64,000 bases of DNA from an uncultured Campylobacter sp. Its GTDB lineage: Bacteria; Campylobacterota; Campylobacteria; Campylobacterales; Campylobacteraceae. This document shows positions 53,406 through 62,784 of the stretch, one piece after another. Within the stretch, counting starts at the first letter, position 1, and each line of letters opens with the position of its first letter. Below the pieces are notes generated by a model. That model was given only the letters and a program-made list of their open reading frames with translations, did not search any database and was not told where the DNA came from. A program made the position numbers and the translations under genes. The stretch spans positions 62,001 through 126,000 of the forward strand of contig NZ_CAJPRT010000001.1 in NCBI RefSeq assembly GCF_905373215.1, in the 5' to 3' direction.

Positions 53406-53717
53406 ATGGATGCGAAGCTTTATCTAAACAAGGCTATAATGCAGCTCTCGCGAGGGCTTGAGGAGGGCGGCGTGCAGAGCCTAAAAGCAGCACTTGAGGG
53501 CGAAGGCGACGAGGTTAGCAAGACGCAAGCTCGCGTGATCTTGGGCGAATACTACGTGATGAAAGGGGATTTCGCGCAGGCTAAGGAATATCTAGGGCCC
53601 GTGGCGCAAGACGCCGAGCGACTGCGAGATCAATACGATGACCTGCTGGACGATGAAATTTGCAGAGCCGATATGCTTTTGGATATGATCGAGCGCTTCG
53701 GGTTTTTGGCGGAATAA
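53406..53717 (+). CDS. small TPR-like hypothetical protein
   Basis: 103 residues from ATG 53406, which has AAGGAG at good spacing (an ATG at 53382 lacks this). Helical, with TPR-like pairing: KTQARVILGEYYVMKGDFAQ followed by KEYLGPVAQD. Cytoplasmic. Immediately follows the 202-residue hypothetical gene. Probably a protein-interaction module; partner unknown. Confidence 0.65.
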   Translation: MDAKLYLNKAIMQLSRGLEEGGVQSLKAALEGEGDEVSKTQARVILGEYYVMKGDFAQAKEYLGPVAQDAERLRDQYDDLLDDEICRADMLLDMIERFGFLAE

Positions 53718-53768
53718 AACGGCTCGCGATATGCGGCGGAAGAGATAAAATTTTAAAATTGGAGCGAA

Positions 53769-54059
53769 ATGCCGAAATACTCATTTGAAACCATAGAGAA
53801 AATGCTGCTAAAATGCGTAGCCTAGGGCGGCGAACCATAGCCCAGCTTTCGCTTGCGCGGCTCGCAATACTTGATCATCGCCTATGCGGATCGCTGCTCG
53901 TTTCAAAGATGCGCGGACGAATCCGGCGCAAACGCAAGCGGCGAGCGGTATTTCGCCACACTGCGAGAGCTCTACGGCGCGCCGCAGATAGACGGGTGCT
54001 CGCTAGAGGAGCTTTGGAGCGAGGCGGATGATTTTTACTGCTTTGATTTCGAGCCGTGA
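53769..54059 (+). pseudogene. small unknown gene with two in-frame amber codons
   Basis: ATG at 53769 (GGAG 5 bases upstream) reads MPKYSFETIEKMLLKCVA, then TAG (53823-53825), GGEP, TAG (53838-53840), and continues in the same frame as PSFRLRGSQYLIIAYADRCS, ending with TGA at 54057. Everything downstream of the ambers looks like ordinary protein (FATLRELYGAPQIDGCSLEE). Without the stops it would be a 96-residue protein of unknown family. Either two nonsense mutations or amber readthrough. Confidence 0.6.
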
Positions 54060-54265
54060 GATCTCGAAATTTCATACGGCGGCGCAGTAAGCACACGCGG
54101 TGCTGATACGCAGTGCGGACAAATTTTAACGAAATAAAATTTGAAAGGACGCAGACAGGCTCTGCTTGGGATCGCGTCGTTAAGAAGTGCGGCGAGGTCG
54201 GCAAATTTAGCGCCGCAAAAACGTCCGAGCCGCTAGCGACGAATTTTGAAACGAGAGTAAATTTA

Positions 54266-54985
54266 ATGCAAAATTTAAAAGACGAATCGCAGAAGTCGCG
54301 GTAGCCTGAACAAAACGGCGCCGAGCGCCGAAATCCGCCAAAATTTGACAATAACCCCCTCGTCGTCAAAGACTACAACATAATAGTATTCTTTATTTAT
54401 AATCTATTCTTCGCTCCCTTGGCGGTACCGGTGTTTCTGTATATAGGCGATATTTTCCCATACTACACGCCGTTTGTTCCTGTAGTATTCGCCGTCGTGT
54501 CCTATCTCAACAGTGCCCATACGCGCTTTGTTCATTTGACGAACAGGAGCATCAGCTACATCAATAAAGGCAAAATCACGAAATCTATAAAATTTGATGA
54601 GATATCGCTCATAAAGCTCACCGCTACGCCGCTATTCGGACATATCGTGCCGGCTAGAAATTCCGTAGGTATTGTATTTTCGTTTATCGTGATAGCCGTT
54701 GCGTTTGCCGGATTTTTACAAAGCCTTAGAGGATTTATAATTTTTATTATGAGCGCGGTAGCATTGATTTTACCGTTTTTCATCTCTAAACTGATTTTTT
54801 CAAAGATCACGGAGGGGAAATTTAACTTCCGTGCGATCGATACTTTGATCATCTATGACGGCAAGGGCAAATTTATCAGTTTTATGATGAGCGCGGCGGA
54901 TTTTGAAAGGGTTTGCCGCTACATGCTTAAAGAGCGGCGGATCAGCCCGTCAAAATTTCAAAAGCAGTTTGTGATATTTCAATGA
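54266..54985 (+). pseudogene. membrane protein gene with an in-frame amber codon near its start
   Basis: ATG at 54266 reads MQNLKDESQKSR, then TAG at 54302-54304. The same frame continues PEQNGAERRNPPKFDNNPLV and into two membrane helices (IIVFFIYNLFFAPLAVPVFL; FVPVVFAVVSYL), a PH-like soluble section (TNRSISYINKGKITKSIKFD), two more helices around residues 140-175, and a cytoplasmic tail, ending with TGA. Between the amber and the TTG at 54419 there is no usable start codon, and starting at that TTG would cut through the first helix. A frame upstream from GTG 54113 also leads into this one. Probably a recent nonsense mutation. Confidence 0.6.
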
Positions 54986-55257
54986 AAAGGCTTATTAAGC
55001 GATATCGGCGTTAAAATTTAAAAAGTCGTTTCGGCTCCTTAAATTGGTTGCAAGTTAAATTTGGGCGTAAATTTTATAATTTCGCATACGTTAAAATTTT
55101 GCGGCTTGCGCACGCTAAAATTTTACAGCGCGCGGTACGAAATTTTAAGGAGCACGGCGTGAAATTTGAAATTCCGCAAAATGCCCTAAATTTTAAAAAA
55201 TTTCACAAAATTTCGCGGAGCCCTGAAATTTTAAAAGCTCCGCAAATTTAGCTCACG

Positions 55258-57984
55258 CTACCACCGAATGCCCGCCTCCAGCCAAAACTGCCTGCCTGCT
55301 TCATAGACTAGATCGAGCGAGGTGTCGCTGCTAAGTCTTGCTTTGTTGCGCTTATTTAGGACGTTGTAGATGTCTAAATTCGTAAAAAATTCCACCTCGC
55401 CCGCCATCTTTTTAGCGTATCCGATGCGCGCATCCCAGCTGTAGCTTTTGCCGAGATTTACCTTTTCGTATTTATCGTATCTGGCAGGATACTTGCCCGC
55501 AGGCGTCTTGCCCGTGCGGGCGATCGCTTCTTGTGAGCCTTTAAATGATAGAAAGTTATTCACGCTGATGCCGTAGCTTGGAATTTTCGTGATAATGTTT
55601 AGGCTCGCCGTCCAAGGCCTAGCGTAGTCCTGCGCCGGAAGCTCCGATAACCTCATCAGTCTGCCGTCGTATTCGACTATCTTTTCATCTTCGAGCGTTT
55701 CTCTATCAAGCGATATGTCATAAAGGGTGTTGTTCGTTTTCATCTTGATGTGCTCAAAGCCCAGCTCAAAGCCGTTTAGCGTACCGAAGGCCTCATAATC
55801 ATCGATGGTTTTAACGCCGAAGGTTAAAATTTTATTTTCGCTTCTGCCGTCATTAGTAAAGGTTTGATAGTTGTTTTGGTAGTTCGGATTCGGCGCTAGA
55901 CCTAGATCTCTTCGCGTAGATTTGATGATCTGATCCCTGCCCTTGCGGCTTACATATTTGCCGAAAAACTCGAAATTTCCAAGCTTTTGCTTTGCTCCGA
56001 ATACCAGCTCATCCTCATAAGGCACCCTTAGCTCGTTAAATTTCGTTAGAGACGGGTCTTTTGGCAGTTGCGTCCAGTTTTGCGTATAGGCATTGCGCGG
56101 GCGCGTGTAGGTAGTGGCAAGACCCTCTCGACCCTCTCTTAATTTATAGGTAAAGAGATTGCGCCCGTAGTAGCGGTTTGCACCGAAGCTAAGGATCGAA
56201 TCGCCGTCGCCGAAAATATCGTAGTAGCTATTAAATCTCGGCGCCACAGTCGTTTGCTTCATATAATCGTCCCTACTTAATCTTACGCCCGGTCGCAAGG
56301 TAAGATCACCGATTTTTATCTCATCCTCCAGATAAACCGCCAAGCTCTTCATATCCACCTTGGTATTGCCCTTGTAATAGCTTTTTCGCGTAAAAAACTG
56401 GCCGCTTCTACCGAGCCTCGCAAAAGAATCGTCTATAGAGCAGAGTTCATCATTCGGATCGCAATCATGTACGCCCGCAGGTAGCGGTGCTATTCCGCTG
56501 GCGGTCATAAATTCTTTTCTTACGTTAAATTTAGCCTCTTGCTTTTTAAACTCAAAGCCGGTGATAAATCTATGCTTGCTGCCGCCGAGATCAAATTCGT
56601 TAAACTCCAGATCCGCGTTGTATGAAAAGCTCTTTTGCGTCTGATCGAGATCCCCAAAGCCACCCTCTATCGCCGAAGCAGAAAAAATTTTACTACCCCA
56701 ATTCTTTACGTTTGAGTATTGCCAAGCCCTGTAATATTCATTCTCCGCATCGCGCGAACTCTCCAGCTTGCTGTAGGATAAAATTTGATTAAACCTAGCA
56801 AAATCGCCATCGTAGTCGGTTTTAAGCGCTAAATTTAAACCGCCCGATTTCATATCGGCGTAGGAGTCTTTGATATGGTCGTTAAACATCTTGTTTCGCT
56901 CGGGCGCGTAGGTTACGCTCGGCGTGATAGTTAGGCGGTCGCTTGCATACCAGAGCGCCTTTAGGAAGTAGTTGTCAATATTTCGCCTCTGAACTCGCTC
57001 GGTGATGGTCGTATCGGCGTTATATCTTCTGTCGTAGGCCTTGAGCGGAATTTTACTTCTAGTGTTGGTGTAGCCGAACATCAAGCCCAGATCCTCGGTA
57101 ACCGTGCCCTCTAAATTTAACCTCGTGATCCACTTATCAAATCTCGGCTGATTTAGCGGAGTAGCGGAGTTTTCAAAGTTTTGCTCATCGCCGTAGATAT
57201 GGTACCTAGTCCAACTATCCTCGGTGTGCTGCATCGAAAACTTGCCGTGAAAGCCCGCGCGCGGATCTCGCGTCTTAGCCTCCACTACGCCGCCGGTAAA
57301 TCCGCCGTATTTTGCCGAGACGCCGCTATCGTGCACCTCGACGCTTCGTAAAAAATCGCTATCGATCGCCATGCCTTGCGAGACGGAATTCATCGTATCA
57401 AACGCCGAGAAGCGCGTAGGATTGCCGCCGGGGTTTCTAGCGGGATCGAGATCGTTATTCATATTCGCGCCGTCAAGCATAAAGTTATTTTGCCAATACT
57501 TCGCGCCGTTAATGCTGATGTTTGCGGGGCTGATCTCGCCCAGCGTCGTGCTCTGGCGGTTTGTGGAGCTGAATTGCACGTTTGGATTGGTGCGCAAAAG
57601 CTGCACGAAGTCGCCGTTGCCGCTAGGCATTGACTCGATCATCGTCCTGCCTATCTTTTGCGTACCGCCGTAGCTATCGCCGACGCTCGTAAGACTCGAG
57701 TCGATATTGCCGACGACGACTATTTCGGGGAATTTATAACTATTTGTCGCCGCAGCGGAGCTCTGCGCGACTGGGTTTTCTTTGGTAGAAACGCTCCTTG
57801 TTGCGTTATTTTCAGACGAATCCTGCGCGATGCTTAGACCGCAAAGGCACGCCGCGACTATTAAGGAGCGTGCAAGCCCCCCCCCGCAGCGATTTTGAGT
57901 GGATTTCTCGCCTTTTACGGAAGCGGAATAATTGCGGCCTGCGCCGCTTTTACATGGCTTACAGGCCCAAAAACCGACAATCAT
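55258..57984 (-). CDS. TonB-dependent outer-membrane receptor with a G9 tract near its start
   Basis: 908-residue receptor. ATG at 57984 has AGGAG upstream. The signal region is unusual: about 37 residues, including the three Gly codons of a nine-G run (57877-57885), precede the hydrophobic core LIVAACLCGLSIA. The TonB box is probably EIVVVG near residue 88. The plug domain follows (SINGAKYWQNNFMLDGANMN, VEVHDSGVSAKYGGFTGGVV), then a 22-strand barrel ending in aromatic IRW. Imports an iron compound or other large ligand using TonB energy. A change in G-tract length would abolish translation; no start codon lies between the tract and the signal core. Confidence 0.92.
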   Translation of the reverse strand: MIVGFWACKPCKSGAGRNYSASVKGEKSTQNRCGGGLARSLIVAACLCGLSIAQDSSENNATRSVSTKENPVAQSSAAATNSYKFPEIVVVGNIDSSLTSVGDSYGGTQKIGRTMIESMPSGNGDFVQLLRTNPNVQFSSTNRQSTTLGEISPANISINGAKYWQNNFMLDGANMNNDLDPARNPGGNPTRFSAFDTMNSVSQGMAIDSDFLRSVEVHDSGVSAKYGGFTGGVVEAKTRDPRAGFHGKFSMQHTEDSWTRYHIYGDEQNFENSATPLNQPRFDKWITRLNLEGTVTEDLGLMFGYTNTRSKIPLKAYDRRYNADTTITERVQRRNIDNYFLKALWYASDRLTITPSVTYAPERNKMFNDHIKDSYADMKSGGLNLALKTDYDGDFARFNQILSYSKLESSRDAENEYYRAWQYSNVKNWGSKIFSASAIEGGFGDLDQTQKSFSYNADLEFNEFDLGGSKHRFITGFEFKKQEAKFNVRKEFMTASGIAPLPAGVHDCDPNDELCSIDDSFARLGRSGQFFTRKSYYKGNTKVDMKSLAVYLEDEIKIGDLTLRPGVRLSRDDYMKQTTVAPRFNSYYDIFGDGDSILSFGANRYYGRNLFTYKLREGREGLATTYTRPRNAYTQNWTQLPKDPSLTKFNELRVPYEDELVFGAKQKLGNFEFFGKYVSRKGRDQIIKSTRRDLGLAPNPNYQNNYQTFTNDGRSENKILTFGVKTIDDYEAFGTLNGFELGFEHIKMKTNNTLYDISLDRETLEDEKIVEYDGRLMRLSELPAQDYARPWTASLNIITKIPSYGISVNNFLSFKGSQEAIARTGKTPAGKYPARYDKYEKVNLGKSYSWDARIGYAKKMAGEVEFFTNLDIYNVLNKRNKARLSSDTSLDLVYEAGRQFWLEAGIRW
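57877..57885 (-). repeat. poly-G tract (9 G on the coding strand) in the receptor gene
   Basis: Nine consecutive C on the plus strand, within codons 34-36 of the receptor. Homopolymeric G/C tracts of this length are the standard phase-variation device in Campylobacter. The present length keeps the frame open. Confidence 0.9.
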
Positions 57985-58314
57985 CTTTTCTCCTTTTTTG
58001 AAAATAAAAATTAAGACTTAGGAAATTTAGCCAATAATATTTTAAATTTCAATAAAAGTGATAACAATTATACGACTTATGCAATCAATAGAAAAAATGT
58101 AACAAAATAGCGATATATCGGCGAGATAAATCTATTCCAAAATAAAATTTATCTAAAATCTATGCACGGTACAGATGGGCTTAATTGAGTTTTATTCTTG
58201 GGTATATTTTTAAAGTACGTAAATTTGCGGCGCCAAAATTTACCGTGCAAGCGCCGTTAAATTTAAACGCGCTTAGTAAATTTTCCCGAGTAAAATTTAA
58301 AGACGCCGAGCCCG
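57985..58314. other. 330-bp spacer upstream of the receptor
   Basis: Upstream (minus strand) region of the receptor gene. A GATAA-N3-TTATA inverted pair at about 58054-58073 is a possible Fur-type site. No gene. Confidence 0.4.
58054..58073 (-). promoter_or_regulatory. possible Fur box
   Basis: GTGATAACAATTATAC has partial dyad symmetry like Fur boxes (GATAAT-type half-sites) and lies about 75 bases upstream of the receptor ATG. Weak match. Confidence 0.3.
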
Positions 58315-61056
58315 TTAAAATTTCGGCGCATTTATCCTCACGGTTTCATCGGTGTCAAAAATATATGTCTGCGCCGCCTCCGCGATATCCTTCGGCGAGA
58401 TGGAATTTATGATCTTTTCAAAGGTCTTAAAATCGGCGATCTCCTCATTCCAAAGCGCGTATTTTACGAGCGCGTCGTTCCAAAACTCAGGGCTTTCGCG
58501 AGCGGTACGCGCCGTGATGATCTGAGATTTTTTAAAATTTTCAAGATGCCGCGCTACGTCCGATCCGCCGCCTGCGATTTCTGCAAAAATTTCTCTAATT
58601 GCGGATAGAATTTGATCCGTATTTTGCGGCGCGCAGGAAAACGAAATATGAAGGCTCGAGTGCTCGTACGGGATGCGGCTTAGACTCGAAGCGACCGAAA
58701 AGCCGTAAGTGCGCCCCTCATTCTCTCTAATGCGCTCTCTAAGGGCTTCCTGAAGCACCGAAGCTAGGGCGGAAATTTTTATCGCATTTTCAAGCGAATG
58801 CGGAGCGGATCTATTTATCGCGGTAAGCGCAACGTCGCTTCTAGGGGAGTTTTGATAGTTGCGCATGAAAACATGCCGTCCGCTTAAGCTGTGAATTCCG
58901 TCATCTTTAAAATCCTCGCGTTCGCCGCGAGCGGGCAGGTTCGCCAGATACTTTTTTATGAGGGCTTCGGCGTCTTTTAACTCAAAATCGCCGCTAAGCA
59001 CGAAAGTGTAGGATGCGGCGTTGCTAAATTTATCATAGACGATCTTTTTTAGCTCCTCCACGTTAAGCGCTTTGATCTGCGCGGCGCTTAGCGGGCGCAT
59101 TCGCGCATTGCCGCCGTAAAAAAACTCACTAAATTCCCTGCTAAATTTATATCCGGGCAGCTTCTCGTTTCGCGCAAGCTCGTCGAGCGATTTGATCTTT
59201 AAATTTTGCAACGCTTTCTCGTCTACGCGCGGAGAGCTAAGCTCTAAGTTTATCGCTTCCAGCAGCCATTTTAGATCCTGCGAGCCGCAGCTTCCGTAAA
59301 ATCCGTGCGAGAATGCGGAGATATTTTTGCGGTAATTCACCTGCCGCCCACTTAAAATTTGCGAAATTTCATAATTGTTAAACTCGCCTGCGCCGCTTTC
59401 GTTTGAAAGCATCGCGGCAAAACTTCCAAGCCCGGGATGCGCTAGATTAGACATTCCGCCTCTGCTTACCGCGGCAAACGAGATGAAATCCTTGCGCGTC
59501 TTAAGCGGCTTTAAGATCACGGTCGCGTTATTTTCAAGCAGGTAGGTATAAAATTTAAATCGAGGCTCAAAACTCTTGCTTAAAATTTTGCCCTCAGGCA
59601 GGTTTTTAGAAATCAAGCTATCCGGCAGCTTTTTATGCGCGGCATGCGTATTTATCGCTCTAGCGTCATCCTGCAGCTTCTTAAATTTAGCCTCATCCAG
59701 ATTATATCCGGAGCCGCTAAAAACGCTTGCGTGCACCTCGCTTAGATCCGTCAGGCGCCTAAATTCTAAATTTAGCTCCTCCAGGCTGATCTCGCGCAGC
59801 AGTTTTACCTCTAAATCACGCTGTTTTGCGGCATTAGGCAGAACGGCTCCTGATTTTACGGCATGAAGAATCTCTCTTGCAAAAAACGCGGAATTCGCGC
59901 TTTTTTTGCGCTCGAAGGCGCTGTGCCGCGCGCTGATCAAGGCATCCTTCGCAAGAGTAAAATCGCTCGCATCAAAGCCGCTATCTCGCAGGCTTTTGAT
60001 TAGCCCGAGCGCCTGCGAGATCGCGCCGTCAAAATCTCCGCCCAAAACGGCGACATCAAAGCTATAGATCGTTTTTTGAAACTGCAAATTCGATCTGGAA
60101 AAATTAACTCGCAGCAGCGCGCCTTCGCTAGCTTTTGCCCTCTCATAAATCGTAGAGATGAGGCTTGAGATAAGTTCGCTTTTTAAAATTTTTCTCGCAT
60201 TCGCCTCGCTGCCTGGGGGCGCAAATTCCTCCCAAAACGAAATTTTGACGGAATTTAGCGATGTTTCGTTCGTATCGTAATTGTAAATTTTCAAACCCTG
60301 CCTAGACGGAATGCCCATATCCGGGCGGGCGTAGGAGCTTGTATTTTTAAGAGGCGAAAAATTTTGCTTTAGCAGTTTTAAAATTTTATCCTTTTTGAAA
60401 TCGCCCACGGCTATAAATTTCATAGACCTGGGCTGGTAAATTTTTTGATAAAGCTCCTTGATTCGCTGCGCGCTTACGGATTTTACGACTGCCATATCGC
60501 CGATCGGCGCACGATTAAAATATGCGCTGCCGCCGTAAAGCTCCTCATCCATCCGCTCGTAAAGCCTTGCGATCGGCGTATCGCGGCTGCGCGCCTCCTC
60601 GATTATGACGCCTCTTTCTTTTACGAGCTCGAGCGGATTGAACTCCACTCCGTCCGCAATCGAAGCAAAAATTTTAAAAACGTCCTTTAAATTTTCTTCG
60701 TTAACCGCGATGCTAAGCATGTAAATCGTGCTGTCATAGCCCGTCTGCGCATTTACGTCGGCGCCGAATTTCACGCCCAGGCTCTGCAGCTTTTTGATGA
60801 GCTCGTTTTTGCTAAAATCGCGGCTTCCGTTAAAGGACATATGCTCTATGAAATGCACAAGCCCGCGCTCATTGGGGCCCTCATCGATCGAGCCCGCGTC
60901 CACGACCAGATAGAAAACGGCGGAATTTTTAGGCACGAAATTTTCTAAAATGTAGTATTTAAGCCCGTTTGGCAACGCCCCCCGCAGGACGGCTTCGTCC
61001 CACTCAAGCGCAAAAGCTCCCGCACAAAGCAGCAAAAATAGTAAAATTTTTCGCAT
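58315..61056 (-). CDS. periplasmic M16 zinc peptidase (PqqL/FusC-like)
   Basis: 913 residues with signal peptide 1-16. The inverted zinc motif H68-F-I-E71-H72 (LVHFIEHMSFNG), the downstream Glu in VIIEEARS (near 149) and a second inactive half with the usual R/Y pair region give the complete M16 clamshell of two halves in one chain. The best functional analogues are PqqL and FusC, which degrade proteins imported through a TonB-dependent receptor; the receptor gene follows on the same strand 330 bases downstream. AAAGG precedes ATG. Confidence 0.9.
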   Translation of the reverse strand: MRKILLFLLLCAGAFALEWDEAVLRGALPNGLKYYILENFVPKNSAVFYLVVDAGSIDEGPNERGLVHFIEHMSFNGSRDFSKNELIKKLQSLGVKFGADVNAQTGYDSTIYMLSIAVNEENLKDVFKIFASIADGVEFNPLELVKERGVIIEEARSRDTPIARLYERMDEELYGGSAYFNRAPIGDMAVVKSVSAQRIKELYQKIYQPRSMKFIAVGDFKKDKILKLLKQNFSPLKNTSSYARPDMGIPSRQGLKIYNYDTNETSLNSVKISFWEEFAPPGSEANARKILKSELISSLISTIYERAKASEGALLRVNFSRSNLQFQKTIYSFDVAVLGGDFDGAISQALGLIKSLRDSGFDASDFTLAKDALISARHSAFERKKSANSAFFAREILHAVKSGAVLPNAAKQRDLEVKLLREISLEELNLEFRRLTDLSEVHASVFSGSGYNLDEAKFKKLQDDARAINTHAAHKKLPDSLISKNLPEGKILSKSFEPRFKFYTYLLENNATVILKPLKTRKDFISFAAVSRGGMSNLAHPGLGSFAAMLSNESGAGEFNNYEISQILSGRQVNYRKNISAFSHGFYGSCGSQDLKWLLEAINLELSSPRVDEKALQNLKIKSLDELARNEKLPGYKFSREFSEFFYGGNARMRPLSAAQIKALNVEELKKIVYDKFSNAASYTFVLSGDFELKDAEALIKKYLANLPARGEREDFKDDGIHSLSGRHVFMRNYQNSPRSDVALTAINRSAPHSLENAIKISALASVLQEALRERIRENEGRTYGFSVASSLSRIPYEHSSLHISFSCAPQNTDQILSAIREIFAEIAGGGSDVARHLENFKKSQIITARTARESPEFWNDALVKYALWNEEIADFKTFEKIINSISPKDIAEAAQTYIFDTDETVRINAPKF

Positions 61057-61786
61057 TTAAACCTTTCATTTATTTCTAGTAAAATTCCGCCTCGCAGACC
61101 TTTCGGCAGACTTTTCTCTTTCGGCTTATCAAACTGCCTGCCTGCGCCATTCTGCGCTATTTTTTAGATTTGCTCGCTTCGATTCGCCAGCCTGCGACAT
61201 TTCTTAAATTTGTCAACTTTTAACCCGCCTGTTTGCGCGCCTATCTCGGCATGCTTCGCAAGCTTACCGGCTCTGGCTCCATACCACGCGGCTATCCTAG
61301 TTTGGCGCATCGCCCAAATCGGCAAATGCATCGATCTTGCTCTACGCGCAGCGGCGCGACAGTATGGCGGCGCGGGCGCAAATTTTAAAATTTACTTGCA
61401 CCCGAGCTAAATTTAAAAAGCGCGAATCGGTAAATTTTAAAATTTTGCGCCAAGCGCGGCGGGCTGCTAAGCTTTGAAAATTTTATAGCTAAATTTCGCA
61501 ATTATCTTTCACAGTCGCTTTTATTGCAAAACAGACGAACAATTAAATTTTACATCGCCATATTCTCATTACGCGCTGTTTTAACACGGATCGATCAAAC
61601 AAGCCACTGACGCACGATCTTGGCATCTTCGCCGTATGCTATTCTGTTTCCCATCTATAAAGGCACCGCCGCAAACTGCCGTTTGCTGCAAGATAAAATT
61701 TTAGCCTAAAGAGCATTAAATGAAAATTAGTATAAATAAAATGTGAAATTTTTGAAGTTAAAATGGAATTTTGGATTAGATTAAAA
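61057..61786. other. 730-bp spacer, no gene seen
   Basis: Imperfect repetition of GCCTGCxxCATTyTxxxxxTTT-like words between about 61080 and 61230, then AAATTTTA words. No coding signal on either strand. Confidence 0.45.
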
Positions 61787-61874
61787 TGGCCGGGAGATAG
61801 GGATTCGAACCCCAGGAGGCTTTCACCTCAACGGTTTTCAAGACCGCCGCTTTCGACCGCTCAGCCATCTCCCG
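61787..61874 (-). tRNA. tRNA-Ser(TGA)
   Basis: Acceptor CGGGAGA pairs with TCTCCCG; discriminator G and encoded CCA; loop TCTTGAA with anticodon TGA; long variable arm. Confidence 0.94.
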
Positions 61875-61932
61875 ATTAAGGGCGGGTAGACCCCGCCGAA
61901 AGTTCGCGCAGATCAAGATCTACACGTGGAAT

Positions 61933-62088
61933 TTATTCGGTTTTTTCTCCGACCCACTCGGCGCCGTTGTGAACCTTTTCTTTGGTCCATTGAGCCGCGT
62001 TGTGCGAATCCTCTTTTACGCCGTGCCAAGTATTAGAGCACCCGCTAAAAACCATCAATGCCAAAAGAGCCGCTAGTATGTATCTCAT
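61933..62088 (-). CDS. small entericidin-like lipoprotein
   Basis: 51 residues: MRYILAALLALMVFSGC is a lipoprotein signal with the lipidated Cys at 17, followed by SNTWHGVKEDSHNAAQWTKE and a short amphipathic tail. Size and the C-[SN]-T-W-x-G start of the mature part resemble entericidin-type small lipoproteins. AGGAG is 8 bases before ATG. It sits between tRNA-Ser and tRNA-Cys on the same strand, so it may be transcribed with them. Role unknown. Confidence 0.8.
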   Translation of the reverse strand: MRYILAALLALMVFSGCSNTWHGVKEDSHNAAQWTKEKVHNGAEWVGEKTE

Positions 62089-62108
62089 AATAACTCCTTT
62101 TTAGGATC

Positions 62109-62182
62109 TGGAGGCGACACCCGGATTCGAACCGGGGATCAAAGCTTTGCAGGCTCATGCCTTACCACTTGGCTATGTCGCC
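62109..62182 (-). tRNA. tRNA-Cys(GCA)
   Basis: Acceptor GGCGACA pairs with TGTCGCC; discriminator T, CCA encoded; loop CTGCAAA with anticodon GCA. Confidence 0.95.
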
Positions 62183-62198
62183 GCGCCGGCTTATTAGG

Positions 62199-62285
62199 TG
62201 GTGCCCGGAGCCGGATTTGAACCGGCACGGAAAAAATTCCGAGGGATTTTAAGTCCCTTGCGTCTACCGATTCCGCCATCCGGGC
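62199..62285 (-). tRNA. tRNA-Leu(TAA)
   Basis: Acceptor GCCCGGA pairs with TCCGGGC; anticodon stem AGGGA/TCCCT with loop CTTAAAA (TAA); long variable arm; CCA encoded. Confidence 0.95.
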
Positions 62286-62312
62286 ACGTTTAATACAAAA
62301 CAGAATGTAAAA

Positions 62313-62387
62313 TGGAGCGGGAAACGAGAGTCGAACTCGCGACATCAACCATGGCAAGGTTGCGCTCTACCACTGAGCTATTCCCGC
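62313..62387 (-). tRNA. tRNA-Gly(GCC)
   Basis: Acceptor GCGGGAA pairs with TTCCCGC; anticodon stem CAACC/GGTTG with loop TTGCCAT (GCC); CCA encoded. Confidence 0.95.
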
Positions 62388-62522
62388 GCAAAGAAATGAA
62401 ATATTACCCAATGCAAGCTTAAAATTTCATTTTATAGCGGCTTTTGCGGAGAAAATTTTGGCGTAGCGCCGGAATTTAAAAATTTTGTAAGTAAAATAAT
62501 GTAAAATTACAAAATCTTTATT

Positions 62523-62598
<76 letters not shown>

Positions 62599-62784
62599 AC
62601 TACTTTTTCTATATCTTTCTAAATTATCCGTTTAATATCGTTAAAATCCCTATAAACAGGCTTTTGCTAACTCCTTTGGTATCTTTAAATATCCTTAGAA
62701 CTCTAATGAAATTTTTAAAATTAGTGCAGTATAATAATGTAGTTTAAACTTATCAATGTAGTTTTTTTAAACCTAGGAGCAAAA

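Noticed and set aside
54113..54304. Independent 63-codon gene upstream of the membrane protein
   Set aside because: It ends at the amber codon in the same frame as the following membrane protein and has no clear ribosome binding site; treated as possible upstream extension instead.
53875..54369. 164-codon minus-strand frame across the amber-containing genes
   Set aside because: Overlaps two plus-strand frames with better protein-like composition; no start signals.
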